This document shows, one piece after another, positions 55,778 through 64,000 of a DNA stretch of 64,000 bases (its first letter is position 1; every line of letters begins with the position of its first letter). This DNA is from Bordetella genomosp. 1 (GTDB lineage Bacteria; Pseudomonadota; Gammaproteobacteria; Burkholderiales; Burkholderiaceae_B), in assembly GCF_002261335.1 (NCBI RefSeq), contig NZ_NEVL01000004.1, positions 248,001 through 312,000 on the forward strand. Reading direction: 5' to 3'. The position numbers and the translations under genes were made by a program. The notes under the pieces were generated by a model, which did not search any database, was not told where the DNA came from, and saw nothing but the letters and a program-made list of their open reading frames with translations.

Positions 55778-56827
55778 ATGTCCCAGCAGCCCGCCGCCCT
55801 CGTTCGAGACCGTCACCCTCCGCTGCCCGATGCGGATCGTTACGCACGCCTGGACGCGGCCCGCTGGCTCGCGGCGCTCGCGGTGGTGCTGCTGCACAGC
55901 GCGGCCTCGATCGTGTCGGAGCCGGCCAACTACGGCAGCAATGCCTGGCTCGCGGCCAATCTGTACGACTCGGCCGCGCGCTGGTGCGTGCCGGTGTTCG
56001 TGATGGTGAGTGGCGCCCTGCTGCTCGACGGCAGCCGTCCGCAGGACGCACGACTGTTCTACAGCCGCCGCGTGGCGCGCATCTGCGCGCCGCTGCTGTT
56101 CTGGACGCTCTTCTATCTGCTGTGGCGCACCGGCCTGGACTGGTGGGACGACGGCCGCGTGGACGTGTCGTTCTGGCCGCGCAAGGTGGCGTCCGGCGAA
56201 CCGTACTACCACCTCTGGTATCTCTACATGATCGTGGGGCTGTATCTGTTTGCGCCGCTGGTGCGCGCGCTGTATCTGCGCTCGAGCGTGCCGGCGCGCC
56301 GGCTGTGGGTGGTGGGCATCCTGGGCGTGGCGATCCTCGACGCGCTCTATCGCCAGGCCCTGCAGGCGCCGCCGGGTTTCTTCCTGACCTGGTTCCTGCC
56401 CTATCTCGGGTATTTCGTGGCCGGCCGCATGATCTTCGACGGCGAGCTGCGCATCCCGCGCCCCGGCTGGGTGCTGGCGGCCGCGGTGGCCGTGACGGCC
56501 TGGGGCGTGACGCACTTCTCCAGCATCCACGGCCTGAACCTGTACTTCTACGATTATTTCAGTGTCACGGTGCCGGTGATGTCGCTCGCGGCGTTCCAGT
56601 GCATCGTGTCGAGCCGAGTGCCGCCGCTGCGCAACCTGGCGCCCCTGACCTTCGGCGTGTATCTGATCCATCCGATTTTTCTGGACGTGGCGCATCGCGC
56701 GGGCGCGCTGTCCCGGATTTCGGCGCAGCCCTGGCACGTGCCCGTGCTCGCCGCCATGGTGTTTGCGCTCTCGCTGGCCGTGAGTTGGGCCATGCGGGGG
56801 AACAAACTCACTCGCAAGCTGGTCTAG
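55778..56827 (+). CDS. Membrane acyltransferase (acyltransferase-3/OafA type)
   Basis: A 349-residue protein of the acyltransferase-3 family. It starts with a polar stretch and the typical DRYARLDAARWLAALAVVLL, followed by about ten membrane spans. A His in VVLLHSAASI corresponds to the conserved catalytic His region of the family. Such enzymes transfer acetyl or other acyl groups to surface polysaccharides, peptidoglycan or small molecules. No polysaccharide gene is adjacent, so the acceptor is unknown. The C-terminus is short and basic. Confidence 0.85.
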   Translation: MSQQPAALVRDRHPPLPDADRYARLDAARWLAALAVVLLHSAASIVSEPANYGSNAWLAANLYDSAARWCVPVFVMVSGALLLDGSRPQDARLFYSRRVARICAPLLFWTLFYLLWRTGLDWWDDGRVDVSFWPRKVASGEPYYHLWYLYMIVGLYLFAPLVRALYLRSSVPARRLWVVGILGVAILDALYRQALQAPPGFFLTWFLPYLGYFVAGRMIFDGELRIPRPGWVLAAAVAVTAWGVTHFSSIHGLNLYFYDYFSVTVPVMSLAAFQCIVSSRVPPLRNLAPLTFGVYLIHPIFLDVAHRAGALSRISAQPWHVPVLAAMVFALSLAVSWAMRGNKLTRKLV

Positions 56828-57004
56828 CCCTCAGGACCGGGTATTGGGGTACAATGCAAGGTTTGGGATCGGCCAGTCCGATTTTTCTTCGCGCCAGAAC
56901 GGATAGAGGGAACACGCCGGGTTCATGGGTCCAATCTCGAACGGTCCGATCACGAACTCCATCGCCCCGCCCCTTCTGGCTTTTTCATCCGAGCGGAGGG
57001 AATC

Positions 57005-58156
57005 ATGACCGACATTGGTCGGATGGCACACGTCGTGCCAGCTCGCACCCAGCTTCCGGTCAGTGCCTATTTTGACGAAGCTCGCTTCGCACGCGAGCAA
57101 GAACTCATTTTCAAACAGTCTTCTCTGTATGTCGGCCACGAGAAAGTGGTGCCCGAAATCGGCGACTGGCGGACCTTGGTCCAGGAGAACGGAGGACGCG
57201 TTCTGGTTCGCAACCAGCAAGGCGTCGAACTCATCTCGAATGTGTGTCGTCATCGCCAGGCTCTGATGTTGGGGGGCGAGGCAGGGAATGTCAGCGGCAA
57301 CGTAAACACGAGCGGCACCCTCAAGGGTACCGGGGGCAACATCGTCTGCCCCTTGCATCGCTGGACTTACAACAATCGCGGTGAACTGCTGGGCGCGCCC
57401 CAGTTCGAATCCACGCCTTGCATGAATCTGCAGCGCTACACGCTGCGCGATTGCCATGGCCTGCTGTTCGAAGGCCCGCGTGATCCGGCCGCCGACATGG
57501 CGCCGCTGTTCACGCGGCCCGAGTTCGACTTCGGCGACTACGTGCTCGATCACGTCGAAGTGCACCAGTGCAACTACAACTGGAAGACCTTCATCGAGGT
57601 CTACCTCGAGGATTACCACGTCGGGCCGTTCCATCCGGGCCTGGGTCGCTTCGTCACGTGCGACGACCTGAGCTGGGAATTCAACGACTGGTACAGCCTG
57701 CAGAAGGTCGGCGTGCACCAGGCCCTGGCGCAACCGGGCTCGGACGTCTACGGCCAGTGGCACGACCGCCTGCTGGACTTCCGCGCGGGCAAGGCGCCGG
57801 ATTTCGGCGCCGTGTGGGTCACGTATTTCCCGACCCACATGATCGAACTCTATCCGCACGTGGTGGTGCTCTCGACGCTCTATCCCAAGAGCCCGCAGGA
57901 AACCATCAACGTGGTGGAGTTCTACTACCCCGAGGAGATCGTCGCCTTCGAGCGCGAGTTCGTCGAGGCGCAGCGCGCGGCCTACATGGAAACGGCGGTC
58001 GAGGACGACGAGATCGCCGAGCGCATGGACGCCGGCCGCAAGGCGCTGATGCAGCGCGGCGTGAACGAAGCCGGTCCGTATCAGTCGCCCATGGAAGACG
58101 GCATGCAGCACTTCCACGAGTGGTATCGCCGCATCATGGAAGAGCCGGGCGCGTAA
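57005..58156 (+). CDS. Orphan Rieske oxygenase alpha subunit
   Basis: A 383-residue ring-hydroxylating-type oxygenase alpha subunit. The Rieske cluster ligands are Cys81-x-His83 and Cys115-x2-His118, with an unusually long 31-residue insert between the pairs (about 17 is common). The mononuclear-iron His205 and His210 lie in EDYHVGPFHPGLG. No beta subunit, ferredoxin or reductase is adjacent, as in choline/carnitine- and demethylase-type relatives that borrow a reductase. It is convergent with the phosphonate-associated FAD gene. The substrate is unknown. Confidence 0.88.
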   Translation: MTDIGRMAHVVPARTQLPVSAYFDEARFAREQELIFKQSSLYVGHEKVVPEIGDWRTLVQENGGRVLVRNQQGVELISNVCRHRQALMLGGEAGNVSGNVNTSGTLKGTGGNIVCPLHRWTYNNRGELLGAPQFESTPCMNLQRYTLRDCHGLLFEGPRDPAADMAPLFTRPEFDFGDYVLDHVEVHQCNYNWKTFIEVYLEDYHVGPFHPGLGRFVTCDDLSWEFNDWYSLQKVGVHQALAQPGSDVYGQWHDRLLDFRAGKAPDFGAVWVTYFPTHMIELYPHVVVLSTLYPKSPQETINVVEFYYPEEIVAFEREFVEAQRAAYMETAVEDDEIAERMDAGRKALMQRGVNEAGPYQSPMEDGMQHFHEWYRRIMEEPGA

Positions 58157-58176
58157 GCGCGCGGCCCGGCCAGCAG

Positions 58177-58212
58177 AAAGCCCGGCGCACCTCAGGTGCG
58201 GCCGGGCTTTTT
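58177..58212. terminator. Terminator between the Rieske gene and the FAD gene
   Basis: AAAGCCCGG and GCACC arms pair with GGTGC and CCGGGCTTT (58177-58210), with T running on to 58212. Symmetric A and T ends suit both convergent genes. Confidence 0.85.
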
Positions 58213-58222
58213 GCATGGCGGC

Positions 58223-59353
58223 TCAGTGGCCCAGCGCCTCGGCCACGGTGTTCTCGCCGATGGCCAGCCCCACGGTCATGCCCACGCCGGAGTGCATCAC
58301 CGCCACCGTGGTGCACGGATCGGCGCGCAGCACCGAGAACGGCGCCGGCCCATGCGCGCCATACACACCCTGCCAGCGCTCGACCACGCGCAGCCGCGCG
58401 CCCAGCGCCTGGGTGGCGAGTGCGAGCATGGCCTCGTCGACCGCCTCGTCGTTGAAGGGCGGCGCATCCACGCCGTAGCGATGCGAGTCGCCCACGATCA
58501 GCTCGCCGTGCGGCGTGGGGCTGATGAGCAGGTGGATGCCCTCTTTCATCAGGAACGGCGAGCGCGCCTCGAACACCTGGCGCAGCCGCTGTGCGCTCGG
58601 CAGATCGGAGAAGGCGCCGTAGTGCACGCAGGACAGCCCGGTGAGCAGGGGCCGGTCGAGCGCGAAGGGCTGGCCGTCGAAGGCGACCCGCAGCATCTGC
58701 AGCCGCGACACCTCCAGGCCCAGCGGCGCAAACAGCTCGGGCCACAGCGTGAGGTAGTCGTGACCCGGGCAGACGAACACGTGGCGCGCGCGGAACGTGC
58801 CGGCCGTGGTGCACACCTCGCCGCCTTCGGCGCGGCGCGCCAGCGTGCCGTTGATCAGGGTCACGCCCAGTTGCTCGGCCAGATGGCGGGTGATGGCGGG
58901 CAAGGCCTCGCGCGAGTAGATCTGCAGGTCGTCGAACCCCTGCAGGGCCGCGCAATGGTGATCGAGCCGGCCGTCATAGAGATGCGAAAGCTCGCGCGTG
59001 CTCAGCAGGCGCGCCGCGTAGCCCTCGGCCTGCAGGCGCTCGCCGGCGAATTCTTCCAGCACCTCGCGCTCGTGCGCCGTACGGGCCAGCACCAGGCTGC
59101 CGTTGGCGCGCACATGAAAGCCGGCACCCTCGGCCAGCTGCAGCCAGAGCGCGCGGGTCTGGCGCGCCAAGCCGGCCATCAGGCCCGGCGCCTGGCCGGT
59201 GACCAGCACCTGGCCGAAGTTGCGGATGGTGGCGCCGTGCGCCTGGCGGGCGCGCTCCACCACGGCCACCGACAGGCCGCGGCGCGCGCAGGCCCAGGCG
59301 TGCGCCATGCCGAGCATGCCCCCGCCCACGACGATCGCGTCAAAAGTCTTCAT
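58223..59353 (-). CDS. FAD-dependent amine oxidoreductase of phosphonate loci
   Basis: A 376-residue D-amino-acid-oxidase-fold flavoprotein. The FAD dinucleotide motif is VVGGGMLGMAHAWACARRG (residues about 9-27), with GATIRNFGQVL near residues 40-50 and the C-terminal SVLRADPCTTVAVMHSGVGMT. It resembles the TIGR03364 group, FAD oxidoreductases that repeatedly accompany PhnX. A likely role is oxidation of aminoethylphosphonate or its N-methyl form to phosphonoacetaldehyde, feeding PhnX (inference). ATG 59353. It is the last gene of the aminophosphonate cluster. Confidence 0.82.
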   Translation of the reverse strand: MKTFDAIVVGGGMLGMAHAWACARRGLSVAVVERARQAHGATIRNFGQVLVTGQAPGLMAGLARQTRALWLQLAEGAGFHVRANGSLVLARTAHEREVLEEFAGERLQAEGYAARLLSTRELSHLYDGRLDHHCAALQGFDDLQIYSREALPAITRHLAEQLGVTLINGTLARRAEGGEVCTTAGTFRARHVFVCPGHDYLTLWPELFAPLGLEVSRLQMLRVAFDGQPFALDRPLLTGLSCVHYGAFSDLPSAQRLRQVFEARSPFLMKEGIHLLISPTPHGELIVGDSHRYGVDAPPFNDEAVDEAMLALATQALGARLRVVERWQGVYGAHGPAPFSVLRADPCTTVAVMHSGVGMTVGLAIGENTVAEALGH

Positions 59354-59418
59354 TGCGGATATCCCGATTGCGGTTGGCGCGACGCGGACGGACCGCGTCG
59401 CGCGGTGCGTTGCGCGGC

Positions 59419-60453
59419 TTACTTCTTCTTGGGTTCCGACTTGCCGTCGTAGCGGCGCGACCATTCGGCCAGGATGCGATCGCGCGCGGTGGCGGCCCAC
59501 ACGAAGTCGTTCTTGATCATGCGCTTGGCCAGGTCGGCCGGCAGGTTCGGATTCGAGGTGGCGACGTCGGGAATGGCGAGCACGGCGAAGTTGGCCTTGT
59601 AGAGCTCGTTGGCGGCGCGGCTGGCGGAGAAGTCGGCCACCTTGCGGGCCGCCTCGGGATGCTGGGTGCCGCGCACGATGGCGGTCGCCTCCACTTCCCA
59701 GCCCAGGCCCTCGGACGGGAAGATCGGCTCGATCGGTGCGCCGTCGGCCTTGAGCTTGGCGGCGCGGTAGTCGAACGAGACACCAATCGGAAACTCGCCG
59801 GCGGCGGCCTGGTTGCAGGGCTTGGAGCCCGAGTGCGTGTACGCGCCGATGTTCTTGTGCAGGGCGTCCATGTAGGCCCAGCCCTTCTCTTCGCCGAACA
59901 GTTGCAGCCAGGCGCTCACGTCGAGAAAGCCGGTGCCGGACGAGGCCGGGTTCGGCATCACGATCTTGCCGGCGTAGACGGGCTTGGTCAGGTCCTGCCA
60001 GGACGTGGGCGCGGGCAGGTTCTGTTTGCCGGCCTCGATGGTGTTGAAGCAGATCGCGGCCGCGAAGGCGTCCATGCCGACCCAGGCCGGCACCGGCTTG
60101 GTATCGCGCATGTTGGGCGCGATCTGGTCCAGGCCCTTGGGCGCGTAGGGCTCGAGCATGCCTTCCTTGTCCATCAGGCCGAGCGAGGTGCCGGCCAGGC
60201 CCCAGATCACGTCGGCCTTGGGGTTGCGCTTCTCGGCCAGCAGCTTGGCGGTGATGATGCCGGTGGAATCGCGCACCCACTGGATCTTGATGTCGGGATG
60301 CTCGCGTTCGAAGGCGGCCTGGTAGGCCTTGATCTGGTCGGCCTCGAGCGCGGTGTACACGGTCAGGGTGGTCTGCGCCAGCGCGGGCGCGGCGGCGGCG
60401 GCGAGCGCCAGGGCCAGCACGGCGTGGCGGGAAATCAGGGCAAGACGGGGCAT
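59419..60453 (-). CDS. 2-aminoethylphosphonate ABC transporter substrate-binding protein
   Basis: A 344-residue secreted binding protein of the iron/AEP type (PhnS-like). The signal peptide MPRLALISRHAVLALALAAAA ends near ALAQ. The mature sequence TTLTVYTALEADQIKAYQAA and the YKANFAVLAIPDVATSNPNL region match putative AEP-binding proteins. Its position between phnX and the FAD gene supports an aminophosphonate ligand. ATG 60453 is chosen because the frame start at 60543 would place 30 residues before the signal. The C-terminus is Lys-rich. Confidence 0.85.
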   Translation of the reverse strand: MPRLALISRHAVLALALAAAAAPALAQTTLTVYTALEADQIKAYQAAFEREHPDIKIQWVRDSTGIITAKLLAEKRNPKADVIWGLAGTSLGLMDKEGMLEPYAPKGLDQIAPNMRDTKPVPAWVGMDAFAAAICFNTIEAGKQNLPAPTSWQDLTKPVYAGKIVMPNPASSGTGFLDVSAWLQLFGEEKGWAYMDALHKNIGAYTHSGSKPCNQAAAGEFPIGVSFDYRAAKLKADGAPIEPIFPSEGLGWEVEATAIVRGTQHPEAARKVADFSASRAANELYKANFAVLAIPDVATSNPNLPADLAKRMIKNDFVWAATARDRILAEWSRRYDGKSEPKKK

Positions 60454-60502
60454 GGCAAGAACTCCGGTCGAAGAAAGCGGCGGCGCGGGCAGCGCCGGGG
60501 GG

Positions 60503-61318
60503 TCAGGGGCGCTCGCCCCGCGCGAGGCGGGCGGCGATGTCATCGAGCACGGTGGGCAGGTCCGCCACGGTGTCGATCAGGTAATCGGGCGCCGACGGCG
60601 CGAACACGGCGCGCGCACGGCCGCGCGCGGCCTCGCGCTGCGCCTCGCCGAGGGCCTGGTATTCGGCATGAGTGAGCCCGGCGGCATTGCCCGACAGCAG
60701 CAGCGCCACCGTCCACATGCCCGCGCGCCGGCCCTCGTCGATGCCGACGGCGGTGTCGTCGACCTTGACGCAGCCCGCCACGTCGGCCAGCCCGAGCGCG
60801 ATCACGTTGCGCAACGCCATGGCGGGCGCGGGCCGCGCGCGCGGCACCTCGTCGCTCGCCACCACGCAATCGGCCTCGACGCCGCCGGCGCGCGCGCGCT
60901 CCAGCACGCGTTGCATCACCGACGCGGGATAGCCCGAGCACGAGCCCACTTTCAGGCCGCGGCGGCGCACCTCGGCCAGCGCGGCGGGCGCGGCGTCGAT
61001 CACGTCCGAGTACTGCGCCACCTTGTCGAGCTGCATGGGCAGGAAGCGCTCGTAGATCGCGGTCACGGCCGCGTCGTCGGGCAGACTGCCGAAGCGCGCC
61101 GCGTACTGCGTGGCGATGGCCGGGTCGTCGCACAGGGCGCGGATGTGATCCCACTTGCCCATGCCCATGGGGCCGCGCGCCTGTTCGAGCGTGAGCGTCA
61201 CGCCGAATTGCGCGAACGCCTCGACGAACACCCGCGTGGGTGCGAAGGAACCGAAGTCGACCAGCGTGCCGGCCCAGTCGAAGATCACGGCTTCCAGCCG
61301 GGGGAGATATGCAGTCAT
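60503..61318 (-). CDS. phnX: Phosphonoacetaldehyde hydrolase
   Basis: PhnX, 271 residues, a HAD-superfamily enzyme that splits phosphonoacetaldehyde to acetaldehyde and phosphate through a Schiff base. The HAD nucleophile motif is [10 protein letters not shown] (Asp14, with Ala16 replacing the usual second Asp as in phosphonatases). The catalytic Lys is Lys55 in [27 protein letters not shown] and [20 protein letters not shown] complete the family pattern. It lies between the permease and the binding protein. No PhnW transaminase is in the window. Confidence 0.95.
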   Translation of the reverse strand: MTAYLPRLEAVIFDWAGTLVDFGSFAPTRVFVEAFAQFGVTLTLEQARGPMGMGKWDHIRALCDDPAIATQYAARFGSLPDDAAVTAIYERFLPMQLDKVAQYSDVIDAAPAALAEVRRRGLKVGSCSGYPASVMQRVLERARAGGVEADCVVASDEVPRARPAPAMALRNVIALGLADVAGCVKVDDTAVGIDEGRRAGMWTVALLLSGNAAGLTHAEYQALGEAQREAARGRARAVFAPSAPDYLIDTVADLPTVLDDIAARLARGERP

Positions 61319-61354
61319 GGTGTGCGGGTGTGTAGGAAGAGAATCGGAGCGGCG

Positions 61355-63110
61355 TCAGTCGCGCGGGGCCGCGCGCCAGGCCTGCGTGCGGCGCAGCAGG
61401 GCGTGGCTCGCGGCATGCAGCAGCAGGGCAACGGCGGCGGAGGTGGCCATGATGACCGTGCACATCGCGGCCGCCGGGCCGATCGCGCCGGCGTCGTCCA
61501 TGTTGAGCACGGCGACCGCCGACAGCACGGTGGCGGGGCTGTAGAGAAACACCACGGCCGACACGGTGGTCATGGCCGAGACGAACAGATAGCGCGCGGT
61601 CGCCAGCACCGCGGGCAGGCACAGCGGCAGCGTGACGCGCCAGAAGGTGACGAAGGCCGGCACCTTGAGCGCGGCCGAGGCCGCCTCGAACTCGGGGTCG
61701 AGCCCGCCCAGCGCCGTGACGGCGGTGAGATGCGCGCTGGTGTAGAAGTGCACCACGGTGCAGATCACCAGCAGCGCCATGCCGCCGTACAGGCCGTTGA
61801 GCGGATTGAGCGGGCTGTTGAAGAAGAAGATGTAGCCCAGGCCCAGCACCAGGCCCGGCACCGCCATCGGCGTGAGCGCCAGCAGACCGACCAGCGAGCG
61901 CAGCGCGCGCGCCACGCCGCGCGCCGGCAGCTTCTCCATCATCCACGCGCCGCCGAACACCAGCGCGGTGCCGGCCAGGGCGGTCAGCGAGGCCAGCGTC
62001 AGGCTGTTGCGCCAGGCCATCCAGCCGCCCCCATCCATGTTGTCGAAGTCGTAGGAACGCAGCGACAGCGACAGGTTGTAGGGCCACATCTTGATGAACG
62101 ACGCCCACACCGCCACGCCGACCAGCGTGGCCAGCGCCGCGGCGATGGCGCCGCCGACCAGCAGAAAGGCCAGGTCGCGCGGGCGGTGGCGGCCCGGCAC
62201 GTGGCGCTGCGCGCGCCCGGTGAGGCCCGCGCCCTGGCGGGTGCGCAGGCGCCGGTCGAGCAGGAAGGTGAGCACGGCCGGCAGCAGCAGCATCAGGCCG
62301 ATGGCCGCGCCCTTGGCGAAGTTCTGCTGTCCCACCACCGCCTTGTAGGCCTCGATCGCGAGCACGTTGTAGTCGCCGCCCACCACCTTGGGCACGCCGA
62401 AGTCGGTGACCGTGAGCGTGAACACCAGGCAGCAGGCCGAGAACACCGCATAGCGGGTGCCGGGCAGCGTCACCGTGAGAAAGGTGCGCAGGGGGCCCGC
62501 GCCCATGGCGCGCGCCGCGTCGTACAGCCGGCCGTCGGCCAGCGTGAGGCCCGTCACCAGGATCATCAGCGCGTGCGGGAAGGTGTAGAACGCCTCCCCC
62601 GCCACGATGCCCCAGAAGCCGTAGATCGTCGCGCCGCCGGTGAGATCCTTGAGCAGGCCCTGGTTGCCGAACAGATAGACCAGCGCGATGCCCGGCAGCA
62701 GCGAGGGCGCGAGCAGCGGCAGCAAGGCCAGCACGCGCAGCGCGCCCTTGCCGGGCACGGCGGTGCGGGTGAGCGCATAGGCGTAGGCATAGGCGCAGGG
62801 CACGACCAGCGCCGCGGTGGTCAGGCCCACCGCCAGGCTGCGCGCGACCATGCCGAGAAAGGCCGGCTGCAGCACGATGTCGCGCACCAGCGCCAGGCCG
62901 CCCGCGCCGTCCTGGCCGGCCGCCGCATTGAGCAGGATCGCGCCCAGCGGCAGGGCCAGGAACAGCAGCAGCGCCAGGGCGTAGGCGCCCTGCCCCGCCA
63001 GCGCCGCCGCGCGGCCGGTCCAGCCCGGCAGGCAGGGCCGCGCCAGCGCGGCGGCGGTCGAGGGCGCGGTTGCGGGCGCAACCAACGGGGCCGGCGCGGC
63101 CACGCGCGGA

Positions 63111-63118
<8 letters not shown>
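61355..63118 (-). CDS. Fused two-domain permease of the aminophosphonate ABC transporter
   Basis: A 587-residue protein in which two MetI-like permease domains are fused, giving about twelve membrane spans. The first domain ends near LLLPAVLTFLLDRRLRTRQ and the second begins after a basic linker (RHVPGRHRPRDLAF). EAA-loop-like segments are DAARAMGAGPLRTFLTVTLP and AASAALKVPAFVTFWRVTLP. It matches the fused AEP permease type (PhnU/V-like). ATG 63118 overlaps the ATPase stop by eight bases. An Ala/Pro-rich cytosolic N-terminus of about 50 residues precedes the first span. Confidence 0.88.

Positions 63119-64000
<882 letters not shown>

Overview
The window is GC-rich, gene-dense chromosomal DNA from a betaproteobacterium of the Burkholderiales. 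Alcaligenaceae is the best fit, and Bordetella or Achromobacter the likely genus. The evidence is the paired Bug-type solute-binding proteins, a bfeR/bfeA-like ferric-enterobactin locus, a short BpH3-like H-NS protein, a split pntA, and the rpsF-priB-rpsR-rplI and xseB-ispA-dxs gene orders. No prophage, transposase, CRISPR array, tRNA or rRNA was seen. This is inference from protein resemblance; no search was run.

Layout. 1-9.2 kb: isochorismatase-like fragment, AI-2E-type permease, DUF3053 lipoprotein, a long gene-poor leader before an orphan 89-residue protein, cytochrome b561-like protein, cytochrome c', purB, a glutathione transferase, a TauE/SafE permease and mnmA. 9.2-12.2 kb: LysR regulator divergent from a Bug binding protein, then an N-formylglutamate amidohydrolase. 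12.4-15.2 kb: three-gene NAD(P) transhydrogenase. 15.3-18.8 kb: AraC regulator divergent from a TonB receptor with a Fur-box-like site between them. 18.9-24.3 kb: glcDEF and a related D-lactate dehydrogenase. 24.4-28.1 kb: aroG with a Phe/Tyr leader-peptide attenuator, tldD and a nitrilase. 28.2-33.7 kb: H-NS, DUF4136 lipoprotein, pepN, fbp and a small lipoprotein. 33.9-39.8 kb: hom-thrC, an Mth938-like gene with bcp, and a PIN-PhoH ATPase.

39.9-44.0 kb: a PdxA-like dehydrogenase and a MurA paralogue, then about 750 bp of repeats (three 81-bp units and eight copies of a 21-bp element), then a BASS transporter. 44-49.2 kb: dnaB with an unusual kinase-like gene, the rplI-rpsR-priB-rpsF cluster, a 14-bp tandem repeat and a DUF817 protein. 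49.4-55.5 kb: folE2, the dxs-ispA-xseB isoprenoid operon, and an IclR regulator divergent from a second Bug protein. 55.8-58.2 kb: an acyltransferase and an orphan Rieske oxygenase. 58.2-64 kb: an aminophosphonate locus (FAD oxidoreductase, binding protein, phnX, fused permease, ATPase cut by the window edge).

The most notable item is the aroG leader at 25546-25717. A 27-codon reading frame carries alternating Phe and Tyr codons. Four complementary segments follow the pattern of a classical attenuator, and the likely promoter lies inside the tldD terminator, so the leader peptide may be read from a leaderless mRNA.
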